64,000 bases of DNA from an uncultured Ruminococcus sp. Its GTDB lineage: Bacteria; Bacillota; Clostridia; Oscillospirales; Acutalibacteraceae. Positions 32,638 through 41,667 of this stretch are shown here, piece by piece. A program made the translations under genes and the position numbers. The DNA is taken from assembly GCA_902765855.1 (NCBI GenBank), contig CACXBF010000015.1:1-64000 (forward strand), given 5' to 3'. Position 1 is the first letter of the stretch, and the number at the start of each line of letters is the position of its first letter. The notes beneath the pieces were generated by a model. The model did not search any database, had not been told where the DNA came from, and saw only the letters and a list, made by a program, of their open reading frames with translations.

Positions 32638-35487
32638 ATGGTACAGTTAAGATTATTTCTGACAGGTCTTTGTCCGGTTATATTATCTGTTATACTTTAT
32701 ATAATAAACAAAAGAACTGCTTTTGAAAAATTAAAGGAATGGAAAAAACAGCTTATATATGGTCTTGCATTTGGTGGACTTGCTATTTTAGGAACAGAAT
32801 GTGGTGTTCCTGTAGATGGTGCTACTATGAATGTAAGAGATGCGTCGCCAATTTGTGCCGGAATTATTTTTGGAGCTCCTGCCGGAATTATTTCTGCTCT
32901 TATAGGCGGCGTGGAAAGATATTTAGCTACATATTGGGGAGCCGGCGAGTATACACAGATTGCCTGTTCATTATCGACTATTTTTGCAGGACTTATAGCG
33001 GCTTTACTTCGTAAGTATATGTTTGATAACAAGAAACCGGCTTGGTATTATGGTCTTGCAGTTGGTATGGTTATTGAAGTTCTTCATATGCTGATGATAT
33101 TCATAACCAATATGAATGACGTAAATACTGCTTTTACATATGTAGAAAATTGTTCTGCAAAGATGATTATCTTCAATGGTGCTTCTGTAATGTTAGCAGT
33201 TATGGCTGTTTCAATAATCGGGAAAATCGGCAGTGAAAAGAAAAATTCCGAACGGAAATATATAAATCTCGCACAGATGTTTCAACGCTGGCTTTTGGTT
33301 TGCGTAGTAGTAGCCTTTATTGTTACTGTGTTTTTTAGCTTTATTTTGCAGACGGGACTTGCTATAAATACTGCGTCATCAACACTTAGGTTATATACAG
33401 AAGATGTTCGCTCCGATATAAAAGACGCTTCTGACGAAAATCTTATTAAGATTACAAGAAGTATAAAAGTTAAGCTTGATAATGTTGATAGCTATAATGA
33501 AAAATTTCTTGAAGAACTTCTTAAACTGTATAATGTTTCCGAGATAAATATTGTAGATGAAAATGGAATCATTATATGTACCACAAATCCTGATTTCGAC
33601 GGCTTCGATATGTCAAAGGGTTCACAATCGAGCGAATTCTTAGCTTTGTTAGATGATAAAGATGAGATGGTCCAAAAATATCAGCCGACAAGCTATAAGT
33701 CGTCTACTTCGATGAAATATGCAGGAATTAAACTTTCCAAAGGTGGCTTTTTACAGGTTGGATATGACTTTGAAAAGTTTCAAGCGGATATAGATGATAT
33801 TGTTATCGGACTTACAAGAAATCGCCACATTGGAGAAAAGGGATATATTATCATAGCCGACGAAGATTTTAAGATAGTTAGTGACCCTAACGGCAACGAA
33901 GGTGAAAAGCTAAGCGTTACAGGAATGTGGCTACAAATGGATAATGAGGACTATAAACCTGAGAATGGTGAAATTGAAGATGAGGGACAACTCATTTACG
34001 AGGAAGTTTATGGTCAGAGCTGTTATTGTATGTATAGAATGGCGGAAGGTTACTACATAATAGGCATTATTCCTGAAAGTGAGGTTGTTTTTAGCCGTAA
34101 TGTGTCAGTCTATGTGACGATATTTATGGAGATAGTAATTTTTGCAGTATTATTTGCATTGATTTATTTTCTGATTAAAAAACTTGTTGTTGAAAACATT
34201 CAAAAGATAAATGATGCTCTCGGAAAAATTACTGGCGGTAATCTCAATGTTTATGTAGATGTGCGTACAAATGAAGAATTTGTTTCGCTTTCTGACGATA
34301 TAAATTCTACGGTCTTAACCCTTAAAGGCTATATAGCTGAGGCTGCAGCACGAATAGATAAAGAACTCGAATTTGCAAAAACTATTCAATCATCTGCTTT
34401 GCCTTGCGTATTTCCGCCATATCCTGAAAGAACAGATTTCGATATATATGCTTCTATGGTACCTGCCAAAGAAGTTGGCGGAGATTTCTACGATTTTTAT
34501 TTGATTGACGAAAACCATCTTGCTTTCCTTATTGCCGATGTATCGGGCAAGGGAATTTCTGCGGCTATGTTTATGATGAAAGCAAAAACTCTTATAAAAA
34601 GCTACGCTGACAGAGAAAAAGATGTTGCTCAAATTCTTACTCGTGCAAATAATGAGCTTTGTGAGGGCAATGACGCTGATATGTTCGTTACTTGCTGGAT
34701 GGGTATTATTGATTTCAGAACTAATATTGTAAGCTTTGCTAATGCAGGACACAACGCTCCCCTTATAAGACACAAAGACGGCAGTTTTGAATATCTGAAA
34801 GTACGCTCGGGCTTTGTCCTTGCTGCTATGGAAGATATAAAATACCATAAGGGTGAATTTGAACTTTTGCCAGGTGATGAAATCTTCCTATATACCGATG
34901 GTGTAACTGAAGCAATAAACTCTGATAAAGAATTTTATGGAGATGCAAGGCTTGAAAAATATCTTAATACTTTAGGTGATATTGAAGCGGAAAAAATCTG
35001 CAAAAATGTCAAAGCGGATATAGATAGCTTTGTGGGTGATGCACCTCAGTTTGATGATATTACTATGCTTTGCCTGAAAATTATGCCTAAGAATATTATA
35101 AGAGTAAAGCCTTCACTTGATACAATGCAAGATGTTATTGATTTTGTTGAGAATATACTTGAATCTGCCGATGTGCCTAAAAAAGTTATTTATAAGATGA
35201 ATATAGCCATAGATGAAGTATATTCAAATATTATCCGTTATAGTGGAGCGGACGATGCGTCTGTTGAGTGTTCTCTCGCAAACGGAAAAATTACATTGAC
35301 CTTTATTGATAACGGCAGTCCTTACAATCCTCTTGAAAATAAAGACCCTGATACAAGCCTTTCGGCAGAGGAAAGGGAAATCGGCGGACTTGGTATTTTT
35401 ATGGTTAAAAAAACTATGGACGATATAAAGTATAGTTTTGAAGATGAGCGAAATATTTTAGTTCTGCAAAAGGATTATTTGGCTTGA
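32638..35487 (+). CDS. Membrane sensor with Cache, HAMP, PP2C phosphatase and HATPase domains
   Basis: About 949 residues from the ATG at 32638 (GAGGAAA in front; a TTG at 32620 overlaps the STAS gene). Order: five or six N-terminal membrane helices with a LytS/5TMR-like look (GAPAGIISALIGGVERY), a further helix at about 220-245, an extracellular Cache-like domain to about 480, another helix and HAMP linker to about 570, a SpoIIE/RsbU-type PP2C domain (EVGGDFYDFY, ADVSGKGISAAMFM, LYTDGVTEA, DDITMLCL; about 590-800), and an RsbW-like HATPase at the C-terminus (AIDEVYSNIIRYSG, GGLGIFMVK). It can both dephosphorylate and phosphorylate a STAS partner in response to an external ligand. It heads the NHLP exporter genes and probably controls them. 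Confidence 0.9.
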   Translation: MVQLRLFLTGLCPVILSVILYIINKRTAFEKLKEWKKQLIYGLAFGGLAILGTECGVPVDGATMNVRDASPICAGIIFGAPAGIISALIGGVERYLATYWGAGEYTQIACSLSTIFAGLIAALLRKYMFDNKKPAWYYGLAVGMVIEVLHMLMIFITNMNDVNTAFTYVENCSAKMIIFNGASVMLAVMAVSIIGKIGSEKKNSERKYINLAQMFQRWLLVCVVVAFIVTVFFSFILQTGLAINTASSTLRLYTEDVRSDIKDASDENLIKITRSIKVKLDNVDSYNEKFLEELLKLYNVSEINIVDENGIIICTTNPDFDGFDMSKGSQSSEFLALLDDKDEMVQKYQPTSYKSSTSMKYAGIKLSKGGFLQVGYDFEKFQADIDDIVIGLTRNRHIGEKGYIIIADEDFKIVSDPNGNEGEKLSVTGMWLQMDNEDYKPENGEIEDEGQLIYEEVYGQSCYCMYRMAEGYYIIGIIPESEVVFSRNVSVYVTIFMEIVIFAVLFALIYFLIKKLVVENIQKINDALGKITGGNLNVYVDVRTNEEFVSLSDDINSTVLTLKGYIAEAAARIDKELEFAKTIQSSALPCVFPPYPERTDFDIYASMVPAKEVGGDFYDFYLIDENHLAFLIADVSGKGISAAMFMMKAKTLIKSYADREKDVAQILTRANNELCEGNDADMFVTCWMGIIDFRTNIVSFANAGHNAPLIRHKDGSFEYLKVRSGFVLAAMEDIKYHKGEFELLPGDEIFLYTDGVTEAINSDKEFYGDARLEKYLNTLGDIEAEKICKNVKADIDSFVGDAPQFDDITMLCLKIMPKNIIRVKPSLDTMQDVIDFVENILESADVPKKVIYKMNIAIDEVYSNIIRYSGADDASVECSLANGKITLTFIDNGSPYNPLENKDPDTSLSAEEREIGGLGIFMVKKTMDDIKYSFEDERNILVLQKDYLA

Positions 35488-35499
35488 TGGAGGCAGACA

Positions 35500-35979
35500 A
35501 TGAAACAAAATATATTCAGAAAGACAAGTATCGAAAGAGTAAATTCGCCTGAACAGCTCAATGAATATGTCAGAGTTGTCAGGCCGAGCGTTTGGCTTAC
35601 TTTGATAGCGATTATAATTTTACTTATCGGTGTGCTTATATGGGGCATTTTCGGAAAGATTGAAACTAATGTGGATACTTGTGTTGTCGCAGAAAAGGGC
35701 AAACTGATTTGCTATTTGTCTGTTAAAGATGCAGAACAGGTTGAGGCCGGTATGGATATAAATATTGAAGGTCGTAAGGGAAAGATAAAATCTGTTTCTG
35801 AGTTTCCTATAAAAGTAGATGAAAGCATAGATGACTATGCTCTGTTTATTGGCGGTTTTTCTAAGGGCGATTTTTGTTATACAGCAGAGATTGAGGCTGA
35901 TGATATTACAGAGGACGGAACATATGATGCGGATATAAGGGTTAATAATATTAGCCCTATCAGCTTTATTATTAAATAG
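35500..35979 (+). CDS. Short NHLP-system membrane-fusion (HlyD-like) protein
   Basis: A 159-residue protein starting MKQNIFRKTSIERVNSPEQL, typical of the secretion protein that accompanies NHLP/NHLM bacteriocin ABC transporters. One membrane helix (WLTLIAIIILLIGVLIWGIF, about 33-52) is followed by a small beta-rich domain (VVAEKGKLICYLSVKDAEQV). It lacks the long coiled coil of HlyD and is shorter than most NHLP partners. It lies 10 bases before the first transporter gene. Confidence 0.82.
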   Translation: MKQNIFRKTSIERVNSPEQLNEYVRVVRPSVWLTLIAIIILLIGVLIWGIFGKIETNVDTCVVAEKGKLICYLSVKDAEQVEAGMDINIEGRKGKIKSVSEFPIKVDESIDDYALFIGGFSKGDFCYTAEIEADDITEDGTYDADIRVNNISPISFIIK

Positions 35980-35989
35980 AGGTGCTTAG

Positions 35990-38176
35990 ATGAGTAAATT
36001 AAAGAAATTACCAAAAGCACCTGTTACTAAAGGTGTTGCAAAAGTGCCGGTGGTTATACAGCTTGAGGCCTTAGAGTGTGGAGCGGCATCGTTGACTATG
36101 ATTCTTGCTTACTATGGAAAGTGGGTACCGCTTGAAAGAGTGCGTGCGGATTGTGGTGTATCTCGTGACGGTTCAAATGCAAAAAATATATTCAAGGCTG
36201 CTCAAAGTTATGGTATGGATGTTAAAGCATATCGTTTTGAACCTGACGCACTTAGAAAAAATGGAAAGTTCCCTTGTATCATTCACTGGAATTTTAACCA
36301 TTTTGTTGTTCTGTGTGGTTTTAGAGGAAATAAGGCTGTTATAAATGACCCCGCAAAGGGAAATTATACTGTTTCTATGGAGCATTTCGATAAGACTTTT
36401 ACGGGCATATGTCTTATATTTAGCCCTGATGAAAGCTTTAAGCCTGAGGGCAAACCTAAAAGTATATTTTCATTTGCCAGAAAAAAACTTATAGGAACAG
36501 GTTCGGAATTTTCTCTTGTTGTAATCACTACGATTATAACTTCATTGATTGGAATAATAACGCCGGCTTTTTCTAATTTTTTTGCAGATTATCTTCTTTT
36601 AGGCTATAATCCGGAGTGGCTTATGCCTTTTATATGGGGAGTTTCAGGACTTGCTATTATACAAATAATAGTTGAAATAATAAAAGCTGTATATTCGTTA
36701 AAAGCAAATGGAAAGATAGCTATTGTTGCAAATAGCGAATATATCTGGCATGTATTGCGTTTGCCGATGGAATTTTTCTCGCAAAGAATGGCAGGAGATA
36801 TTTCAGAAAGAAAATCTCAGAATGCCACCATCGCAGGAACATTGATTTCTACATTTGCTCCGCTTGTTATTCAGTTTTTTATGATGATTTTCTATCTATT
36901 TGTTATGCTGAAATATAGCTGGATTTTATCGTGTATAGGTATTCTTTCTATAGTTATAAATGTATTTGTTTCGAGATATATCTCTAAAAAGCGTATAAAT
37001 CTTACTCGTGTTACAAGCCGTGATAGCGGAAAACTTTCGGGTGCTACCGTTGCAGGAATAGAAATGATAGAATCTATAAAAGCTTCCGGTGCAGAAAATG
37101 GTTTTTTTGAAAAGTGGTCGGGGTATCAGGCGAGCGTTAATTCGGGAACGGCTAAATTTACAAAGCTTAATGCCTATCTTGGAATAATACCTTCTGTTGT
37201 ATCTGTATTGACAAACGCAGTAGTGTTTATGGGAAGTGTTTATCTCTTTACAAAAGGCTTATGGACTGTTGGTATGATTACTGCATTTTCGGGCTTTTTA
37301 AGCTCATTTTTATCGCCGGCTATGCAGTTTGTTTCAGCGTCACAAACACTTCAAGAGATGAGAACATCTATGGAGCGAATAGACGACGTTATGAAATATC
37401 CAACTGATATTGAATATTCTGATAAGGATTTATCGGAGGATATGGAATTTTCTAAGTTAACGGGAAAAATTGAGCTGAAAAATGTAACTTTCGGATACTC
37501 AAGACTTGAAGAACCGCTTATAAAAGATTTTTCTATGACAATAGAACCCGGAGAGCATGTAGCCTTTGTGGGTCCGTCAGGTTGTGGAAAATCAACGCTT
37601 TCAAAATTGATTTCAGGTTTATATAAACCGTGGTCGGGAGAGATATTGTTTGACGGAAAACCGATTTCTCAGATTAACCGCAGTGTATTTACAGGTTCTC
37701 TTTCTGTTGTTGACCAAGATATAATTCTGTTTGAGGATACAATAGCTAATAATATAAAAATGTGGGATAGCTCGATTGAGGATTTTGAAATGATTCTTGC
37801 GGCTCGTGACGCACAAATTCACGATGATATTATGCAGCGTGATGGTGGCTACCAGTATCGACTTATAGAAGGCGGTATGGATTTATCAGGCGGGCAGAGA
37901 CAAAGGCTTGAAATTGCAAGAGTTCTTGCAGAAGACCCTACGATTATAATTATGGACGAAGCGACCTCTGCTCTCGATGCTAAGACAGAATATAATGTCG
38001 TAAAGTCTATTGAGGACAGAGGAATTACTTGCATAATCGTTGCACACAGACTTTCTACAATTCGAGATTGCGATGAAATTATCGTACTTGATAGGGGAAA
38101 GGTTATCGAGAGAGGAACTCATGATGAGCTTTATTCTAATAATGGTGCTTATGCAAGGCTTGTATCTAATGAGTAA
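35990..38176 (+). CDS. NHLP-family export ABC transporter with C39 peptidase
   Basis: A 728-residue peptidase-containing ABC transporter. The N-terminal C39 domain has the cysteine in LEALECGAASLTMIL (about residue 29), histidine in NHFVVLCGF and aspartate in INDPAKGNY, so the peptidase looks active and should cut a leader after a double-glycine-type site. Six membrane helices follow (about 165-440), then the ATPase with Walker A GPSGCGKST, signature LSGGQRQR, Walker B IIIMDEATSALD and the H-loop AHRLST. It matches the first of the two transporters found in NHLP bacteriocin clusters. Confidence 0.92.
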   Translation: MSKLKKLPKAPVTKGVAKVPVVIQLEALECGAASLTMILAYYGKWVPLERVRADCGVSRDGSNAKNIFKAAQSYGMDVKAYRFEPDALRKNGKFPCIIHWNFNHFVVLCGFRGNKAVINDPAKGNYTVSMEHFDKTFTGICLIFSPDESFKPEGKPKSIFSFARKKLIGTGSEFSLVVITTIITSLIGIITPAFSNFFADYLLLGYNPEWLMPFIWGVSGLAIIQIIVEIIKAVYSLKANGKIAIVANSEYIWHVLRLPMEFFSQRMAGDISERKSQNATIAGTLISTFAPLVIQFFMMIFYLFVMLKYSWILSCIGILSIVINVFVSRYISKKRINLTRVTSRDSGKLSGATVAGIEMIESIKASGAENGFFEKWSGYQASVNSGTAKFTKLNAYLGIIPSVVSVLTNAVVFMGSVYLFTKGLWTVGMITAFSGFLSSFLSPAMQFVSASQTLQEMRTSMERIDDVMKYPTDIEYSDKDLSEDMEFSKLTGKIELKNVTFGYSRLEEPLIKDFSMTIEPGEHVAFVGPSGCGKSTLSKLISGLYKPWSGEILFDGKPISQINRSVFTGSLSVVDQDIILFEDTIANNIKMWDSSIEDFEMILAARDAQIHDDIMQRDGGYQYRLIEGGMDLSGGQRQRLEIARVLAEDPTIIIMDEATSALDAKTEYNVVKSIEDRGITCIIVAHRLSTIRDCDEIIVLDRGKVIERGTHDELYSNNGAYARLVSNE

Positions 38177-38191
38177 AGGAGGTGCTTCTGA

Positions 38192-40378
38192 TTGGGTTGG
38201 TTTGATGAACAGATAAGAGAAAGAATAGAACATGATAACGAAATATTCAGCAAATCTATGGCGGATATGGCTGGCGTTGTTATGGGCGAAAAGGTTTATA
38301 AGACTCTTAATAACGAAAGAATACTCGCTAAAAATGCCATAGATGAAATTCTGAAATTTTATAATATAAAATCGAAGGAATTGCCCGATAGCATAAAGAA
38401 TCTGAATGACCAGCTTGAATATCTTATGCGTCCTTCTGGAATTATGCGTAGAATGGTAAATTTAGAGGGAACTTGGTATAAAGATTCTATCGGTGCAATG
38501 ATTGGTTTCAGAAAAGACGATGGAACAGCAGTTGCGCTTATCCCGAATAAGACATCGGGTTATAGTTTTTTTGATTCAAAGCTTGGTAAGCGTATAAAGG
38601 TCAATAGAAAAAATGCAAAGCTTATCAAAACTGAAGCCATATGTTTTTATAAACCTTTTCCGCTTAAAGAAATCGGAATAAAGGATTTATTGGCTTATAT
38701 ATTACATACACTTTCTGTATCTGATATAGTTTATGTTATATTTGCGGCGTTAGCTGCAACATTTATGGGTTTACTTATTACTAAAATAAATAAGCTGATT
38801 TATAGCTATATTATAGAAACCAATAGTGAAGTTATACTTATTGCTATTTTTAGTTTTTTGCTTTGCGTTATGATTTCACAGACATTATTTAATGTTTTAC
38901 AGTCGCTTATAATAAGTAGAATTTCAAATAAGATGAATACGCAGGTTCAGGCGGCAGGTATGATGAGATTACTTTCTTTGCCACCGAATTTCTTTAAAAA
39001 ATATTCGGCGGGTGATTTATCGGAGAGGGTGTCTTATATTGGTTCGCTTTGCACTATGCTTACGGATTCTGTTATGACGGCGGGACTTACATCAATATTC
39101 TCTCTTGTTTATATAACTCAGATGGCTGAGTATGGCCCTGAACTTGTAATTCCCGGTTTATTGGTAATATTGATTACAGTTGCTTTCTCGATAATTACTA
39201 CATTTATGCAGATGAAAATTCTACGCAGACGAATGGAGGCTTCGGCTAAAGAATCAGGTCTTAATTATTCATTAGTTACAGGGGTACAGAAAATTAAGCT
39301 TGCCGGTGCAGAAAAGAGAGCTTTTGCAAAATGGGCAAATACTTATAAAGAAGTTGCGAAGCTTACATATGACCCACCTATGTTGTTGAAATTTTCGTCA
39401 GTTGTTTCAACAGCTATTTCACTCATAGGAACGATAGTTATATATTATTTTACGATTACTACAAATGTCAGCTTATCTGATTATTATGCTTTTAATTCCG
39501 CTTATGGAATGGTTATGGGTGCGTTTTCAACCTTAGTATCAATGGCTGCAAGCTTTGCACAGATTAAGCCTATGATGGAAATGATTAAGCCTATTTTACA
39601 GACCGTACCTGAAATTTCAGAAAATAAGCAGGTTGTTACCAAACTTTCGGGAGGCATTGAACTTAATAATATTTCGTTCAGATATAATGAGCGTATGCCC
39701 ATGGTTATAGATAATCTTTCACTTAAAATCCGTCCGGGACAGTATGTTGCAATAGTTGGTAAAACAGGCTGCGGAAAATCAACTCTTATGAGGTTGATGC
39801 TTGGTTTTGAAACTCCGCAAAAAGGTGCGATTTATTTTGATAACAAGGATATTTCTACGCTCGACCTTAAATCTTTGCGTCACCATATCGGAACAGTTAT
39901 GCAAAATAGCAAACTCTTTCAGGGTGATATTTATTCAAATATTACGATTTCCGCCCCTTGGCTGACTCTTGATGATGCCTGGCAGGCGGCTGAAATGTCG
40001 GGCATTGCAGAAGATATACGCAATATGCCTATGGAAATGCACACCGTTATTTCTGAGGGGAGCGGTGGCATTTCAGGAGGTCAAAAGCAAAGACTTATAA
40101 TTGCTCGTGCAATTGCGCCTAAACCCAAAGTTCTTATGTTTGATGAGGCAACTTCGGCACTTGATAACATTACTCAAAAAATCGTTTCTGATTCGCTTAA
40201 TTCCCTTAAATGCACAAGAATAGTAATTGCACACAGACTTTCTACTATCAAGCAGTGCGATAGAATTATTGTTCTTGATGAAGGAAAGATTATCGAAGAC
40301 GGAAAGTATGACGAACTTATAGAGAAAAATGGCTTTTTTGCAGAACTTGTTGCAAGACAAAGGTTAGATGATAAGTAA
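38192..40378 (+). CDS. NHLP-family export ABC transporter, second subunit
   Basis: A 728-residue ABC protein from a TTG start (AAAGGAGG 9 bases upstream). The N-terminal 150 residues are not a C39 peptidase and resemble the divergent domain of the NHLP second transporter. Membrane helices (about 175-440) precede an ATPase with VGKTGCGKST, ISGGQKQR and FDEATSALD. The two equal-length transporters probably form a heterodimer. It follows the first subunit by 15 bases. Confidence 0.9.
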   Translation: MGWFDEQIRERIEHDNEIFSKSMADMAGVVMGEKVYKTLNNERILAKNAIDEILKFYNIKSKELPDSIKNLNDQLEYLMRPSGIMRRMVNLEGTWYKDSIGAMIGFRKDDGTAVALIPNKTSGYSFFDSKLGKRIKVNRKNAKLIKTEAICFYKPFPLKEIGIKDLLAYILHTLSVSDIVYVIFAALAATFMGLLITKINKLIYSYIIETNSEVILIAIFSFLLCVMISQTLFNVLQSLIISRISNKMNTQVQAAGMMRLLSLPPNFFKKYSAGDLSERVSYIGSLCTMLTDSVMTAGLTSIFSLVYITQMAEYGPELVIPGLLVILITVAFSIITTFMQMKILRRRMEASAKESGLNYSLVTGVQKIKLAGAEKRAFAKWANTYKEVAKLTYDPPMLLKFSSVVSTAISLIGTIVIYYFTITTNVSLSDYYAFNSAYGMVMGAFSTLVSMAASFAQIKPMMEMIKPILQTVPEISENKQVVTKLSGGIELNNISFRYNERMPMVIDNLSLKIRPGQYVAIVGKTGCGKSTLMRLMLGFETPQKGAIYFDNKDISTLDLKSLRHHIGTVMQNSKLFQGDIYSNITISAPWLTLDDAWQAAEMSGIAEDIRNMPMEMHTVISEGSGGISGGQKQRLIIARAIAPKPKVLMFDEATSALDNITQKIVSDSLNSLKCTRIVIAHRLSTIKQCDRIIVLDEGKIIEDGKYDELIEKNGFFAELVARQRLDDK

Positions 40379-40497
40379 AGTAATAAATGTTTATATAGAA
40401 ATCTCTAAATTCAATTATAATTGTGTAAAATTCAACACATTATGATATTTTATGTATTGTTGAGTTATAATTCAATCATAAAATTTAAGAAAGAAGG

Positions 40498-41016
40498 ATG
40501 TTCTATGAAAAAACAATCAAGCAAACTTTAGCCATTGCGATGACAGCAGCAACGCTTCTTGCCGTTCCGGTAGCGTCTATGAGCGTTTCTGCGACAGAAA
40601 ATTCAAGCAGCTTGCAAACAGCGGATTCAGAAAGCTATGATTATGTAGAAAATCATTCTATTATTGATTGCACAAACCGTTATAAGATGAATGATGGAAA
40701 TTACAACTTTACAATTAAGCTTCCGGCCGGCACAGATTTGAATGATGTTACGCTTGAAATCACAAGAGATGATAAGGGTACTAACCTTTTCTCTGATAAT
40801 CTTTTCTATTTCAGTGTTCCAGGAGTTTTTGGGACGAATGTAACATTTAAGGAATCTTATGATGGTTCAGATTATTATGAGTTCGTAACTCATAAGTTTG
40901 TAAATGCAGGTATAGGAATTAAGCTCTATATGAGATATAACGATGTAAACTATATGTCTACTGATAATGCTAATGGCTCTACAACACAGGGTAGGGGATA
41001 CTGGCTTAGTGCATAA
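40498..41016 (+). CDS. Small secreted protein, possible exporter-associated product
   Basis: As annotated in frame, 172 residues starting MFYEKTIKQTLAIAMTAATL. It has a hydrophobic core and a signal cleavage site near VSA-TE, then a beta-rich domain without known motif. The ATG at 40498 overlaps its own AAGG site. A better-placed ATG at 40505 (GAAGG, 7 bases upstream) opens MKKQSSKL and stops; adding one A to the A6 run there would join it to the signal peptide as MKKTIKQTLA. So a one-base deletion in the start region is likely, with either loss of expression or low use of the upstream ATG. Function unknown; it is not obviously an NHLP precursor. Confidence 0.6.
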   Translation: MFYEKTIKQTLAIAMTAATLLAVPVASMSVSATENSSSLQTADSESYDYVENHSIIDCTNRYKMNDGNYNFTIKLPAGTDLNDVTLEITRDDKGTNLFSDNLFYFSVPGVFGTNVTFKESYDGSDYYEFVTHKFVNAGIGIKLYMRYNDVNYMSTDNANGSTTQGRGYWLSA

Positions 41017-41028
41017 TAAATTCTTTTG

Positions 41029-41062
41029 ATTGGTGATGACTTTTGTTATCACCAATTTTTTA
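41029..41062 (+). terminator. Terminator of the secretion locus
   Basis: ATTGGTGAT and ATCACCAAT arms with a T-rich loop and trailing T run. Confidence 0.85.
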
Positions 41063-41067
41063 TATAA

Positions 41068-41102
41068 TAAAACAAGGCCCTTGTTTAAAGAACCTTGTTT
41101 TA
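41068..41102 (-). terminator. Terminator of the cupin gene
   Basis: On the minus strand AAAACAAGG and CCTTGTTTT arms, ending in a T run, just past the cupin stop. Confidence 0.75.
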
Positions 41103-41120
41103 GGTGTATATTTATTTCAA

Positions 41121-41453
41121 TTATTTTACAACAGTGAGGAGCATTTTGAATTTTGTTACAGCTTTTACAGAATGTGGTGCACCACAAGGCATAACAACAG
41201 ATTCATCGGCCTCGAGGATATATTCCTTATCGTTTATAGTAATACTTGCCTTGCCTTCAAGAATATAGACAAGAGCATCACCAGGGGCTGCGTGTGTACT
41301 TACACCCTCATTTTCGTCAAAAGCCATAACTGTCATTCCGACACCGGGTCTTTGTGCAAGAGTAAGACTTGCTACTCTGCCACTTTCGTATGCGACTTTG
41401 TCTGCAAGTCTGATAATTTCGGATTTTTCTACATTTTTAATAAGTTCTTCCAT
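41121..41453 (-). CDS. Cupin-domain protein
   Basis: A 110-residue single-domain cupin. The metal-binding pattern is seen as GVSTHAAPGDALVYILEG (first motif, with one histidine) and MPCGAPHSVKAV (second motif histidine). Small cupins of this sort are often sugar or oxidised-ligand sensors or enzymes; no specific role can be given. GAGGAAC precedes the ATG. It is the only leftward gene between 15 and 64 kb. Confidence 0.85.
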   Translation of the reverse strand: MEELIKNVEKSEIIRLADKVAYESGRVASLTLAQRPGVGMTVMAFDENEGVSTHAAPGDALVYILEGKASITINDKEYILEADESVVMPCGAPHSVKAVTKFKMLLTVVK

Positions 41454-41561
41454 TGTTGTTCCTCCAATAATAAAAATTCTACTTTATATTATACCATAAA
41501 ATTTCTTATAAAACACAATTTTCAAAAAACTATTATAACTTAAAAAAATTTTAAAAAAGTG

Positions 41562-41590
41562 TTGACAAAAAAATCCAGTAGTGCTATAAT
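41562..41590 (+). promoter_or_regulatory. Promoter of amt-glnK
   Basis: TTGACA (41562-41567), 17-bp spacer, TATAAT (41585-41590). Both hexamers match consensus; predicted start about 41597. Confidence 0.88.
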
Positions 41591-41599
41591 ACAAATACA

Positions 41600-41641
41600 G
41601 ACGAAGGCGTCGGATTTATTTCCGGCGCCTTTTTGTTTTTT
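41600..41641 (+). promoter_or_regulatory. Attenuator-like terminator in the amt leader
   Basis: AAGGCGTCGG (41604-41613) pairs with CCGGCGCCTT (41622-41631), one G-U pair, followed by TTTTGTTTTTT. The 5' arm also pairs alternatively with the four bases upstream (GACG-AAGG-CGTC, 41600-41611), giving a mutually exclusive small hairpin. A transcript would stop after about 40 nt unless antitermination occurs. Confidence 0.7.
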
Positions 41642-41667
41642 AAATTTATTTTGAGGAGAGATGTTCT

